64,000 nucleotides of DNA from the NCBI GenBank assembly GCA_026874595.1, contig CM049311.1, positions 51,835,676 through 51,899,675 on the forward strand, read 5' to 3'. Below, in pieces: positions 15,101 to 25,060 of the stretch; within the stretch, counting starts at the first letter, position 1; each line of letters opens with the position of its first letter. The DNA is from Sipunculus nudus. Lineage: Eukaryota > Annelida > Sipuncula > Golfingiida > Sipunculidae. The notes beneath the pieces are model-generated. The model was not told where the DNA came from. It did no database searches and saw nothing but the letters and a program-made list of their open reading frames with translations. Made by a program: the position numbers and the translations under genes.

Positions 15101-16906
15101 TTTCTCTATTTTTTAGACCTTTTAAGATATGAACATCTGTTAACAGGGCACAATCATAACAACTGGACCTAGAATCTTCATTCTTTACACAGGGAGACCC
15201 ATAAAAAATCTCCATGGAAACCTGAAATTAGGTCTCTGTTACCCATATCCCTTAAGCTGTATGGCTCCAAATAACCTCCAGAATAATAAAAAATTAGATA
15301 AAACAGCTCCAGTATCTCAATAACTACAACACTGAGGCTCATGATTTTGGGCATACATATATAGATCATGAAGTGTTCCATCAGTTTCAGCAGACTGGGT
15401 GCGCCACCTCTATTTTTTTCAAATTTTTACGAATTATTTTCTCTATTTATTAGACCTTTAAAGATGTTGTTATCTGTGAACAGGGTACAACTTGTAACAA
15501 CTGGACCTAGAATCTTCATTCTTGTCATGCTAGGAGGCCCATGAAAAGCGTCTGTGGAAACCTGAAATTAGGTCTCAATTACCCATATCCTTCAAGCTAT
15601 AGGACTCCTAAATATCCCTCAGGATAATGGAAAATTTGATACAAAAGCTGAAGTATCTGAACAACTAATCCAGAGACCACCATGCTTCTTTGCATGGATG
15701 TTGCCCATTAAGTGTTTTTATTAGTTTCTGCAGACTGGTGGAGCCACCTGTATTTTTTTTAAAGTTTACGCATTTTTTCTCTATATTTGAAATATATTAA
15801 TACAGACACAATCTCAGCCTGTTGGTTAATCTATTTGATGCTTCAGTTCAATGGTCATATACTACCATTCAGATGATAAAATTTCCTTTTGCAAATCTCT
15901 TCCCAGTCAGCTGAGCGTCATGACCCATGGGTCACTTGTTGTTGCCAAGTTGAAGATATAGTGGAACATCTAAAACATAAAGAGTTATTCCATAAATTTT
16001 GCTATGAATAAATTTTAATCAAAACATCCATCTCACAAATGACAACTTTTGAAAAGCAGATAAAGAACTTTTACATGATTCAATCTCATTGCAGGTTGCC
16101 AGCAGGAAGCCAGTAGCCATTCACCCGTCTTCAGCTTTATTTATGTGTAAACCTGCGTGTGTGATATATACAGAGCTAGTTCAAACATCAAAGTGTTATA
16201 TGAGGTGAGGAAGCCTAGAGGTCTGTGTATTAACCGTTTAATCTTAACTTGCATGTCTGTTTTTATATAGGGCCAGGTAAGACCAAGAAATGATAAATGT
16301 GAGGTGAAAAAAATAGTAGGCCATGTATTCTTCTAAAGATTGTTTTGGGAAGTACCTCATGCAGCCAGCCTTAGATGTGGCAAGTAAATGTTAAAGTATA
16401 TTTTTCTAAGGTGGTACCTCTCCATTAAAGCCGCATTTATGACTAAGAATATAATTCAAGAGGGTTTCTCAATTTAAAGAGAGCTCAACACAACAAGGTT
16501 ATTCATATATTCAGGTGTATGGATGAGTGACTCTTATTCTTACTTGACAACCTTAAGGCTGGCTATTTAACAGATGGGGCAGTTACAAACAATTAAGGCA
16601 GAATGATTAGATTTTGGGTAAAGTACACTTTGTTTGCCATTTGTTGTTTAAGAACCAGATGAAAAGCTACTAATTATTATGTTACTTTTCTTTTACACTT
16701 TTCCCAGGAATTTTTGTCATTCACTATTTGTCTGATGAGTCTTTTGGCCCACAGGTCACTTGTTATAATTCACACATCTCAGGTCCTTTAGCGGGTTATT
16801 AGTCATCCAGTTTTATTTTCATTATAGAAACCTCTCTGTGGTGGATCCTGACTGGTTGTATGACGCAGCACCCGGGTACTTCAAGAAAAAGGCCATCGCC
16901 AGGTAA
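160..16906 (+). CDS. DHX33: DEAH-box RNA helicase DHX33, C-terminal 13 exons (5' partial)
   Basis: Exons: 160-248, 1802-1884, 2517-2614, 3278-3451, 3853-3943, 4091-4156, 5074-5162, 5597-5663, 10716-10820, 11430-11563, 11814-11880, 16095-16204, 16828-16906 (stop TAA 16904). All junction phases agree and give 416 codons plus stop after one split codon. Exon 1 has motif IV ([11 protein letters not shown]), exon 3 motif V (ATNIAETS), exon 4 motif VI (QRTGRAGR). Exons 5-8 encode the winged-helix/HA2 part ([24 protein letters not shown]). Exons 9-13 carry DHX33-like stretches ([41 protein letters not shown]), the last being the OB-fold end. Motifs I-III lie outside the window. All introns are GT-AG except the one after exon 4 (GC-AG). 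Family knowledge: DHX33 is an ATP-dependent helicase linked to nucleolar rRNA synthesis and RNA sensing. The length fits the C-terminal part of a roughly 700-residue protein. No in-frame stop interrupts it, so it appears intact. Confidence 0.95.
278..1410 (+). repeat. 44-bp minisatellite in a DHX33 intron
   Basis: About 25 head-to-tail copies of a 44-bp unit (containing GAAGCTACATATTCAAACAT and GTAAAAACTGCTGC) begin about 30 bp after the exon 1 donor. The units are nearly identical in the middle and drift toward the 3' end from about 1080. A common variant alternates CTGCTGCTTTAAT with CTGCTGCAGTAAT. The unit is not a multiple of three and carries no ORF. Confidence 0.95.
3452..3852 (+). other. 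GC-AG intron of DHX33
   Basis: The exon 4/5 junction splits an arginine codon (AG/G). The only donor that keeps the frame and joins PEIKR to CNLSS is AG/GCAAGT at 3450-3457, a GC donor with otherwise strong consensus. The acceptor is TTTCAG at 3847-3852. Confidence 0.85.
3650..3880 (+). repeat. Degenerate tandem copies of the exon 5 3' splice site
   Basis: The acceptor and first bases of exon 5 (TTTCAG/GTGTAATCTGTCAAG at 3847-3867) are echoed by degenerate copies at about 3652 (GGTGTAACTTGTCTAGTG), 3723 (TTCAGATGTAGTATGTCAAG) and 3786 (TTCAGATGTAATTTAAAT), spaced 61-72 bp. The third also echoes the downstream TTAGCCCTTGG. The last copy is the one that keeps the conserved reading frame; the upstream copies break it. 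Confidence 0.7.
6301..9567 (+). mobile_element. AGCTCAGCTGA-family repeat, long copy (Helentron-like, non-autonomous)
   Basis: The 5' end at about 6301 is T-rich followed by an imperfect hairpin (AGCTCAGCTGAC ... TCATCTGAGCT, 6305-6333), then a GTCC/GTCT microsatellite (about 6355-6412). The body holds an internal duplication of about 680 bp (near 6460-7140 and 7140-7690). The 3' end at 9534-9567 has GATCAGCTGAGC, an inverted match to the 5' arm, then the palindrome-like TGACCCATGGGTCC and CTTGTT. No coding frame or target duplication is seen. It fills most of the large DHX33 intron between exons 8 and 9. The Helentron link is inference. Confidence 0.75.
9568..10715 (+). other. DHX33 intron, remainder before exon 9
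   Basis: AT-rich intron sequence, with a somewhat GC-richer stretch at about 9990-10560. No gene, RNA or clear repeat is recognised. An open frame from 10614 is simply intron reading into exon 9. Confidence 0.6.
10821..12640 (+). other. DHX33 introns around exons 10 and 11
   Basis: Between and beyond the exons at 11430-11563 and 11814-11880 there is AT-rich intronic sequence. I see no additional coding or repeat structure of note. Confidence 0.6.
12645..13030 (+). mobile_element. Hairpin-ended repeat fragment (GTCT-CCCC family)
   Basis: The segment starts with a hairpin (ATGTCTTCCCCTCC ... CCAGGGGAGAC, about 12646-12680), then TTGT/CTGT-rich sequence, then a unit containing TGAACGATATAACTTTTGAA. 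The same unit recurs at about 17330, 18640, 21665 and 21815. The 3' end is not visible; the copy seems cut off before the next element at 13046. Confidence 0.5.
13046..15940 (+). mobile_element. AGCTCAGCTGA-family repeat with tandem-array core
   Basis: 5' hairpin AGCTCAGCTGAC ... TATCTGAGCT (13051-13079), then a GTCC/CCGG microsatellite (13097-13132). The core is about eight units of roughly 335 bp, each with AGGGCACAA, CTGGACCTAGAATCTTCATT and GAAATTAGGTCTC. From about 14270 on, units are organised as near-identical pairs of about 676 bp. The 3' end has GTCAGCTGAGC, the palindrome TGACCCATGGGTCA and CTTGTT (15906-15940). It sits in the DHX33 intron before exon 12, plus orientation. No coding capacity. 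Confidence 0.8.
16205..16827 (+). other. DHX33 last intron with a possible solo repeat 3' end
   Basis: The intron is mostly featureless. At about 16730-16766, GATGAGTC ... GGCCCACAGGTCA-CTTGTT resembles the 3' terminal layout of the AGCTCAGCTGA elements, so this may be the tail of a decayed relative. Confidence 0.4.
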
Positions 16907-17200
16907 CCCAGACACAGCAAGAAGACACTGCATAGATAAGTGACAACCAAGGAGGCAGGACCCTACAGACTTCTAATGGCAGCTGATACAGTGGTGGAAA
17001 TAAACCAGGAACATTCATACTTAATAATGACTACAAAACCAGGGATGTTGCAATGTAGATGACAAGGAATGGACAGTAATATTGTTGTGAAAATGATATA
17101 ATTAAGCAGCTGATCTCCTTCTTACTCAGTTTTATCTCTCTCGTTATCACTCACCAGTATTTATATTTAAAAAAAAATATCAATAAAAATTAATAAATGA
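16907..17200 (+). terminator. DHX33 3' UTR and poly(A) signal
   Basis: After the TAA at 16904 there is about 275 bp of non-coding sequence reaching AATAAA at 17182-17187. A second TAATAAAT follows a few bases later. This is the expected place for cleavage and polyadenylation of the DHX33 transcript; the exact site is not visible. Confidence 0.65.
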
Positions 17201-17363
17201 CTGGAATGATTATATATGTTTTGATTATGTTAGTAAGAATTGTTATGATTGTAAGAATTATGTCTACCCTTTTTATGGGAGATCTAGGGTTTGATCTGTT
17301 GTTGTCATTGTCATCTGTATAATTTCTTGTGAACTGCTATAACTTTTGAACCACTCAATATTT

Positions 17364-18525
17364 GTATCCGCCAAAACGAAGTTTTGCGGATACTATGTTT
17401 TTGACCAGGTTCCGCCGCCGCCACCAATTCGTTTCCGGAGAACTCCTCTGAGACTACTGGACGGATTTTTCCGAACACAAATTATCCGGTCACATGTGAA
17501 CTGGTGCCTGACCAAGTGACCTTGACCTCTGACCTTTCCTCGCTGCCCAGCGTCCATTTGTGCGTCTGTTTCCACACATAAACCCACATATCTTGGGAAC
17601 CGTTTGACCGATCAGGAAAAAAAATTATACAAATGTAGCCCTGGGATAGTTTAAAAACATACACAAAAAAAAGTGGCACCACCTGCAACCATGTTTGCAC
17701 AGTGTCCATCTGTTCATCTGCCTTGGGTTAAAATCACTCATATCTCTACAGTGAATTGACTAATTCACCTAAAATTTGGCATGCGTATACATCCTAGATA
17801 GCTTTTTGATTTTATGACAGGTGGCGCCACCTACATTCACATTAACACTGCAGACATCCAAGCTCATATCTCGGGAACCAATCGACCGATCAGGAAAAAA
17901 AATTTACACAAATGTAGCCCTTGGATAGCTTTATAACATACAAAAAATGGTGGCGCCACCTGCAGCCATTTTTGCACAGCGTCCATCTGTTTGTCTGCCT
18001 TAGGTTAAAATCACTCATATCTCTGCAGTGGTTTGACTTATTCACCTAAAATTTGGCATGCGTATACATCCTAGATAGCTTTCTTGATTTTATGACAGGT
18101 GGCGCCACCTACATTCACCTTAACGCTGCATACATTCAAGCTCATATCTTGGGAACCGTTTGACTGATCAGGAAAAAATTTTACACAAATGTAGCCCTTG
18201 GATATCTTTATAACAAACAAAAAAATGGTGGCGCCACTTGCAGCCATTTTTGCACAGCGTCCTTCTGTTTGTCTGCCTTAGGTTAAATCACTCCTATCTC
18301 TGCAGTGGTTTGACCAAATTACCTGAAATTTGGCATGCGTATACATCTTGGATAGTTTCTCGTTCAAATAACAGGTGGCGCCACCTACAATCATGTTTAT
18401 GTGGCAGAGATCCATTCTAATATGTAACACATGTAACTCTATTTCCCAATCCATGCCTCACTTCACCCGTCCTTCTCTGATTTTGGAGGATACACGTAGT
18501 TGCTTGTCGACTACCCGTATTCTAG
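17364..18525 (+). mobile_element. GTATCCGCC-hairpin repeat with 280-bp tandem core
   Basis: The 5' end is a near-perfect hairpin, arms GTATCCGCCAAAAC and GTTTTGCGGATAC (17364-17393), followed by a CCGCCGCCACC run. The core is about 2.5-3 units of roughly 280 bp (marker GATCAGGAAAAAA at about 17610, 17890 and 18167) with repeated GGTGGCGCCACC. The 3' end has TTTTGGAGGATAC (18481-18493), an inverted match to the 5' arm, and a small GTAGT/ACTAC stem (18496-18514). The flanking sequence reads as one interrupted unit of the outer repeat, so this copy is nested in it. Confidence 0.6.
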
Positions 18526-19196
18526 TTTTTTTATGGAATTTCAAATTTCAATTGTTTCTATCAATATCTTAGATGAATTTCAAAACTGACAACCTTCACC
18601 ATCATAAATGAGTAGGAGTAGAATATCTTTTTGAACACTATGACTTTTGAGCTACTCAATATTTTTTGTGAGTTTTTTTTCATGAAATTTGATATTTCAG
18701 TTGTTTCTCCCAAGATTGCAGACAAATTTGAAAACTGGTGGCCTTTATCTTCATGTCAAAGGTCAAATGAGCTGAAATGAACATATATTGTGAACCCAAT
18801 AACTTTAAAGCAATACATATTTTTTCCTCAAATTTGAAAGTAGTTTCAACACAGTGAGAAACTGGTGACCTTGACCTAGATTTTAAAGGTCAAATCAGAA
18901 GCTTCCTTGTAAGGACCTGCATCTTTGAGATTGTGGATGCACTTTCATCCCAAAATGCCCATTTCCATCTTGCATATCTTACTCACTTGCCAATAGAGGA
19001 AGAACCCTGATAATTTTTTGGTCAAAAGCTGAGGTCACAGAAGACACAAATTTGTTTGAGATGGTAACCCCAGTTTGGAATGACATATTGCTTCAGACTA
19101 TTGGCTTACTGCTAAAGTATGAACCCTGTTGATTTTTGGGTCAAAGGTCACAGGACCCACTTCTTTAAAAAAATCATAGATCATTTTAGGCCACAC

Positions 19197-20080
19197 TTTT
19201 TTAGCTCAGCTGACTTTCAGTCACGCTGGGCTATAGTGATGGGTCTTTGTCCCTCCTCCTTCCGTCTGTCCCTCCGGCCGGCCGGCCGTTAGCAGGGCAC
19301 AAATCATAACTGTAGGGGCTAGGGCCATGAACCCTATGCAGTCTTAGAGGTTCTTAAAAGATCTCCTTGCAAACCTGAAATTAGGTCACTGCGACCTATA
19401 TTCTCGAAGTTATGGGGTGTGTTTGCACCCCCAAGAAATAATTCTTTTAGCCAAAATTTTCATCCCAAACCTTCCATCTTTCACATACAGCTCACCTACC
19501 AACAGGGGAAGAACCATAATTATTTTGAGGTCACAAGGTCAAAGGTCAAGGTCACAGAACCAACTTCTTTGAAAAGCCTGTGGATGCATTTTAAGCCAAA
19601 CCTTTCATCCCAGTTCTTTGATCTTTCACATATAGCTCACCTACTAAGTGGGAGAAGAATCCTATAGATGTTGAGGTCACAAGGTCATAGGTCAGGGTCA
19701 CAGGATCCACTCCTTTGAAAAGGTTGTGGACACATTTCAAGCTAGATCTTTCATTCCAAACCTTTCAGCACTGATATCGCTTCTCTGCCAACAGGGGAAA
19801 AGACCTGTTGATTTTGAGGTCAAAGGTCAAGTTCACAGCACCCTCTTCTTGCGTGGAGTCATTTTCAGGCAAACTTTTCAATCTATACTTTCCATCTGTC
19901 ATATATGGCTTACCTACCAATAGGGGAAGAAGCCTATTGATGTTGAGTTCAAAAGGTCAAAGGTCAATGTCACAATATTGTTCTAAATGCTTGTGAACAT
20001 ATTTCAGGTGAAACTGTTCAACCCAAATCTTCAGTCTTTCACATATGCCACATCTATGCATCACTGAATGTGATTCAAAC
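19197..20080 (+). mobile_element. AGCTCAGCTGA-family repeat, 3' end not recognised
   Basis: 5' hairpin AGCTCAGCTGACT ... AGTCACGCTGGGCT (19203-19232), then a CCTCC/GTCC/CCGG-rich microsatellite. The core has units of about 155 bp containing GTCACAAGGTCAAAGGTCA, CTTTCA and GCTCACCTACCAA. No TCAGCTGAGC/CCATGGGTC end is found before 21500, so the copy is truncated or rearranged at about 20080. Confidence 0.65.
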
Positions 20081-21040
20081 TTCATATTTATAGGTCTATT
20101 TGCATGAAGAAATAACTAATTGATTTTGAGGTCAGCTGGTCAGGAGGTTAAAGGTTGCAGGTCTAAGTTATTCACTTATTGGTTGCAAAGTAATTACACC
20201 CGGCCAGATGTAAGTGGTTAGTAGTTACCCATCATTTAGAAAGAATCCAGTTGATATGTGGGTAAAAGGCCAAGGTCATAGGTCAGGGATGTTCACAATA
20301 ACTTATTTTGTAGACCATCTCTTTTTTTCTTGTACATATAACCATTGGTTATGGTACATCTCACTGTGTGGCTGTAATTGTGAGTGATGCTGGTGACATA
20401 TGACTCTCTTTTGTATCAGCCTGTTAAGTGATAAGGCTGAGTGATAAATACCTCGTTACTGCATAACAAAAACACTGTTGCCGGAATGCTTCAGCCAGGC
20501 ATTAAGACTGTGAGAGTATAGTATTAAGGTTTAGCTACTGATTTATAAAATGATGGGAACATTTTGCAGTTTATTTTATGGAATCATAGCAATAAACTTA
20601 GTTTCCTAGATATCTGAATATTTTTATATAAATCACCAGATATAAAAGCAAATGTTTGTTCTCATAATATGTGGATGTGTACCTGGATTTAGGGTGGCTT
20701 TTTTTTATTACAAGACCTTTAGTCATGCTTTCTGCATTTCTTTTCTTTCAGGATTTGCAGTTTACCTACCCTGCTGATCCCATTGAAAAGCAGAGTGATA
20801 ATAAAAAATATTGGACTTGCACTTTTTACATTTGCATATCTATAAATCTAATATGAGGGCCTGAAAATGCTTTTTGAATTGTTTTGGACATTCATTACTG
20901 TAACATCCTTTGGAGAATTTCCTACAAGTTTGGTCTCTTATTGGAGGATGTGTGATATCAAATGTCAAACTTGTCAGAAATCCATTATATCTGCCAGTTA
21001 GCCACCTTAGAAATCCTTTTGTCAGTGCAGTTTCAATGAT
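20081..21040. other. Unassigned spacer
   Basis: AT-rich sequence between two AGCTCAGCTGA copies. Some AGGTCA-like words persist to about 20290; after that I see no gene or repeat. Confidence 0.5.
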
Positions 21041-21558
21041 TTTTAGCTCAGCTAAAACTTTTAGTCATGCTGTGCTATAGCCATGGGCCTTTGTCCGTCG
21101 TCCTTCCGTCTGTCCTTCCGTCTGTCCGTCCGGCCAGCCGTCCGGCCGTTAGCAGGGCACAAATTGTAACTGTAAGGGCTAGATACATGAACCCTATACA
21201 GTCTTAGAGGTTCTAAAAAGATCTCCTTGCAGATCTGAAATTAGGTCACTGTGACCTATATTCTCTGAGTTACGGGGTGTGTTTGCACCTCCCAGAATTA
21301 ATTCTTATAGCCAAAATAATCATCCCAAATCTTACATGTCAATAGAGGAACAAACCTTTTGATATTTAGGTCTAAGGGTCAAAGGTCAATGTCACAGGAC
21401 CAGCTTCTTGAAAAAAGTTGTGGATGCATTTCAAGTCAGACTTTTCATCCCAAACCTTCCATCTTCCAAGTATGGTCAGATACCATATGGTATACCATCA
21501 GGCTTTAAATACAGGTCATGCTTGTCAGCTGAGCGTCATGACCCATGGGTCACTTGTT
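21041..21558 (+). mobile_element. AGCTCAGCTGA-family repeat, compact complete copy
   Basis: The shortest copy with both ends, about 518 bp. It has TTTTAGCTCAGC with hairpin partner GCTGTGCT (21041-21076), a GTCC/TTCC/CCGG microsatellite (about 21094-21148), and the shared opening GTTAGCAGGGCACAAA. One AGGTCA-bearing unit follows, then GTCAGCTGAGC, TGACCCATGGGTCA and CTTGTT (21525-21558). It is a useful reference for the family's termini. Confidence 0.8.
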
Positions 21559-22299
21559 ATCTCAAGTCTTCAATCCTTCCGACTTTTGCAATTTTTCTTC
21601 CGAAATCTCAGATATGTTTGACCATCATTTTCAAGGTCAAATCAGCTGAAATAAAAATATTTTGTGAACGCTATAACCTTTAAACCACATTATATTTTCT
21701 TGATACAATTTTAAAATTGATTCATAAAATGTTTCTACAAAAATCTTGATTGTGTTTGAAAACTTGCGACCTTGACCTTCCCCTGAAGGTCAAATAGCTG
21801 AAAATAATTTTTTGGTGAATGCTATAACTTTTGAACCACATAATTGTTTTTGTAAAATGTGATATATGAATTGTTTTTAAGAATCTCAGATGAGCTCAAA
21901 AACAAGTGACCTTGTCCCTTATCTGCAAGGTCAAATCTTCAGAAATCTAGGATTTTTGCGAACCCAAACCGTTTTTTAAGGAGCCCATATTTATTTCCTC
22001 AAATTTGAGGATAGGATGCCCATAGGGAGGGGAGACATATTTCAGTTCAACCCTTAACATCTTTTGTTTGTTTGTTTAAATACTACTTAGAGGGGTCCAT
22101 CCCATGAGGACTAACCTTAAAAAACAGGTTGTGGTAGCTGAAAGGGGGGGCAGGGGGATCCGGACCTCCTGGTTCCCTCCCCTGGATCTGCTTCTGCTGT
22201 CTCTGTATGTAATCAGGTCCTTTATTATATTTCATCAAGCATCACTGTAGTATGCATATACCATCGTGGAAAGTTGAACTAGACTGATGCTGACTATCT

Positions 22300-23150
22300 T
22301 TAGCTGCTTACATTTAGTTATACCAAGCTACAGCAATGGGTCTTTGTCTGTCATCCTTCCATATGGATGTCTTTTAGCAGGGCATAAATCATAGGGCTTA
22401 CCAACCTACTGAGGTAGAATCCTATCAATTCAGGAGTTAAGGCCACTTCCTTCAAAATATTGTGGACAAATATTCACCAAAAGCCTTCTATCTTTCAAGT
22501 ATGGCTCCCTTGAAGGACGAAAATATAGTCCTATAGAAAATATAGATGAGAGAAGTCCATTGATTTTGAGGTCACAAGGTAAATGTCAAGGTCATAGGAC
22601 TTTTCTTAAAAATGGTTGTAGACGCACCTTTCTGGCACACCCATCTTCCAAATGCTGGACACCAACTTACAGTGTAATAACTCTTTTAATTTTTAAGTAA
22701 TGAGGTCAAAGGTCGAGGTCACAGGGCCATCTTCTTGTAAAAGCTTGTGGACTCTTAATAAGTCAAAGTTTTCATCCAAACCCCTTCACTTCAAATTGTC
22801 GCTTACATAACAATATGAAAAATAAACATTGATGTTGAGGTCACTTGATGAAAGGTAATTAACACCCAACCCACTGTTTGAAAAAAGGCTGTAGAATATT
22901 GTTTTTTTTTTCGTATCAGACTTCCAAATTTCACACATGACTCATTTGCTTAAAAAGGGAAGACCCATATCGAGTTATAGGTCACAAGATCAAAGTTCAA
23001 GATCACAGGACCCAGTTCTAGAAAAAGTTAGTAGATACATTATAAGCTAAATTTTTCATCCTAAACCTCCCATTTCTCACATATGGGTCGCCTGCTGATA
23101 TTGTTATAACGGAAGAAGATTCCTATAGGTGTTAAAATTTACCTACTGAT
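22300..23150 (+). mobile_element. Degenerate AGCTCAGCTGA-family copy
   Basis: TAGCTGCTTACA ... CAAGCTACAGCAATGGG and TCTTTGTCTGTC (22300-22360) mirror the 5' end of the family in decayed form. Five or so diverged AGGTCA-bearing units follow (GAGGTCACAAGG, GAGGTCAAAGGTCGAGG, ATAGGTCACAAGATC). No 3' terminus is visible. Confidence 0.55.
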
Positions 23151-24589
23151 TTGACACTGACCAGACTGACGGTTTAATACACGCATTGTATTTATGCCCC
23201 TGCGAAAGGAATGCTTAGATTTGCAGTACCTCGGTCTTCTGAGCGTTTTTCTTCAACCCATATTCACAAACAGATCGGCCTCATACGTACCGGGCCGGAT
23301 TACTCGGTCATAAACTATCAACATCACTGTGTGTGGCCAGGATCAGGACAAAGTTCGGAGTGGTCCCTGACTAGCAGACAGATCTCGTCTCCTCTCCTCC
23401 GTTCTGTGGGCGGGCCTGCTTTCCAAGGCCAAACCATAGAAACGAGGCAGAGATTATAACCCGTGATTCTTCATATGCGTAATTATTGATATTAAACAAA
23501 TAAAAGGAAACCATAAAATGTTTGTGGCCACATTATAGCCCTCGGCCTATATAGGATAATGGGTTGTTGTTGTCAAACTGTTATATCAACAATAATTTAA
23601 CACGTACCTCATTTGTTCAGGGTAGATGCGTACAAACAAAATCTGGGTCAGGTTTAAGATGGAATATATTTTGCCTCTGCTTACGACATGTTCATTTAAG
23701 GTGGATTGCTACAGTGTAGTTTTCATTAAACAGACCAATATCACTTCTGCTAGAACAAATAAATCACTGTATACTTCATGTATATGGCGAATTGAACTAG
23801 AGACTTTTGAACAGACTTTCCTCCATGTGAGTACAGATGTGTACTTGTACTGTTACTGTCCATTCGCAATGTTCTTTAGGCTTTTTTTACTGATATCCTG
23901 GTCTCTTGTTTACAAAAACTTCATGAATAGAGCGCGCGGGCCCTGCGGCTGACTCATTGATCCGGAGATTTCATCTGGAACACCAACATCCGCGCCTTTC
24001 GTGGTCAGAACGAGGCCGGTTTACTCATGAGCGTCGTTGCTGTTTACCGGTTTAATCAGAATTGACGGCTGTCAAGTTCACTAACTCTGAAATTGAGGAA
24101 GAACTGACAGGCCGAGAGGAAACTGGGAAAGCCTTTCCCTCAGTGCATATGACACAGATGCTAACCGGGAATTATGCGGGAACAGCCTAACAAACGGATT
24201 GCAGTTGACAGCTGGTAAAAAAAGCACCACCTACGGAAATCCAGAAATCCAGGGCTTACCAGCTCCTTCTAGGAAATGTTAATTTAAACTGACAAAAAAT
24301 CCATGTCGGCATTATTATAAATATGTTTCTTGATTATAAGACATTTTAAATTTTATAGTGATCGGGGACATTTGTGAATAAATTATGTTTAAAAGGTCTT
24401 GTCTGCTGTCTGAATGTCCAAGGGGTTTAATAATGGAATTCTCTTTGGAATAACCCTTTATTGTGAGCATTGTTTGGTTTCAATCCACAGTTAACGAAGT
24501 GGACATTCAAGTATTTTTCTTGTGTTACTCCAATCACATGACTTGTAGTCAGACTTAGCTGGTCCGGCCTCTGCTGGTCGCCCAATCAA
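23151..24589. other. Low-repeat, locally CpG-richer stretch without a supported gene
   Basis: Subregions 23205-23460 and 23930-24240 are visibly richer in G, C and CpG than the surroundings and lack the repeats found on both sides. Short open frames exist but none resembles a known protein or has supporting splice structure. A promoter of a neighbouring gene is possible but not shown. Confidence 0.35.
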
Positions 24590-25020
24590 CGAAGGAAATA
24601 AAATGTATATAAAACTGGGAATATGCATTCTCACGAAAGCAGGCCTCCCCCATTTGGGTGGTCCTTACAGCGCAACGCGTGCTTTTAACACTTTATTGGA
24701 TCATATTTCCAAGTTTACTGGGGCAGACGTTCTCGAACAAGTGTTCGTATTCACTTGTGCGATCCATATTCCCACGTTCCATTGTGCATATTTGACTGCA
24801 AATTTGGGAGTATAGACCTTCCTGGATCCGGATCACCAGCCGGACTCCACCAAAATATACTTGATTCTCCATTGGCTGGTTTCAGAGGTGCGCTAACAAT
24901 TTCTTGGGATGCCGTTCATTGTATGGTGAGTTATGCTTTGAACAAACACACACAGTCCCACACACACGAACGGGAATGGACGCATACCCTCCCAGCGGAG
25001 GCACTTAAAAGTAAGAAAAT
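24590..25020 (-). repeat. Dispersed repeat with CCCGTTCGTGTGTG core (minus orientation)
   Basis: 24890-25010 contains, on the minus strand, CGTTCGTGTGTGTGGGAC, then a GTGTGTTTGTTC-like stretch, then an ATAACTCACC-like word and GAACGG-like sequence. The same order recurs on the minus strand at 39690-39945 and on the plus strand at 44630-44830 and 61037-61290. It is a family of a few hundred bp without a visible ORF. Confidence 0.55.
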
Positions 25021-25060
25021 CGTCACAGGCCAAAGTTACCTCGTCCAGGATCCTAATAAA

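Larger units (their letters stand above)
17258..22040 (+). mobile_element. Nested repeat complex; outer GTCT-CCC hairpin family
   Basis: An outer repeat appears to open with ATGTCTACCC/GGGAGA (17261-17283) and to close with GGGGAGACAT (22029-22038), an inverted match to its start with one mismatch. Its own sequence (units with TATAACTTTTGAACCAC and AAGGTCAAAT) occurs at 17300-17363, about 18526-18900 and 21559-22038. Other hairpin families are inserted in between. The outer ends are inferred from the inverted match and could belong to two separate copies. Confidence 0.45.

Noticed and set aside
13587-15381. Minus-strand open frames within the tandem core of the 13046 element
   Set aside because: They repeat with the unit, lack any known motif and shift with unit variants; they are by-products of the array.
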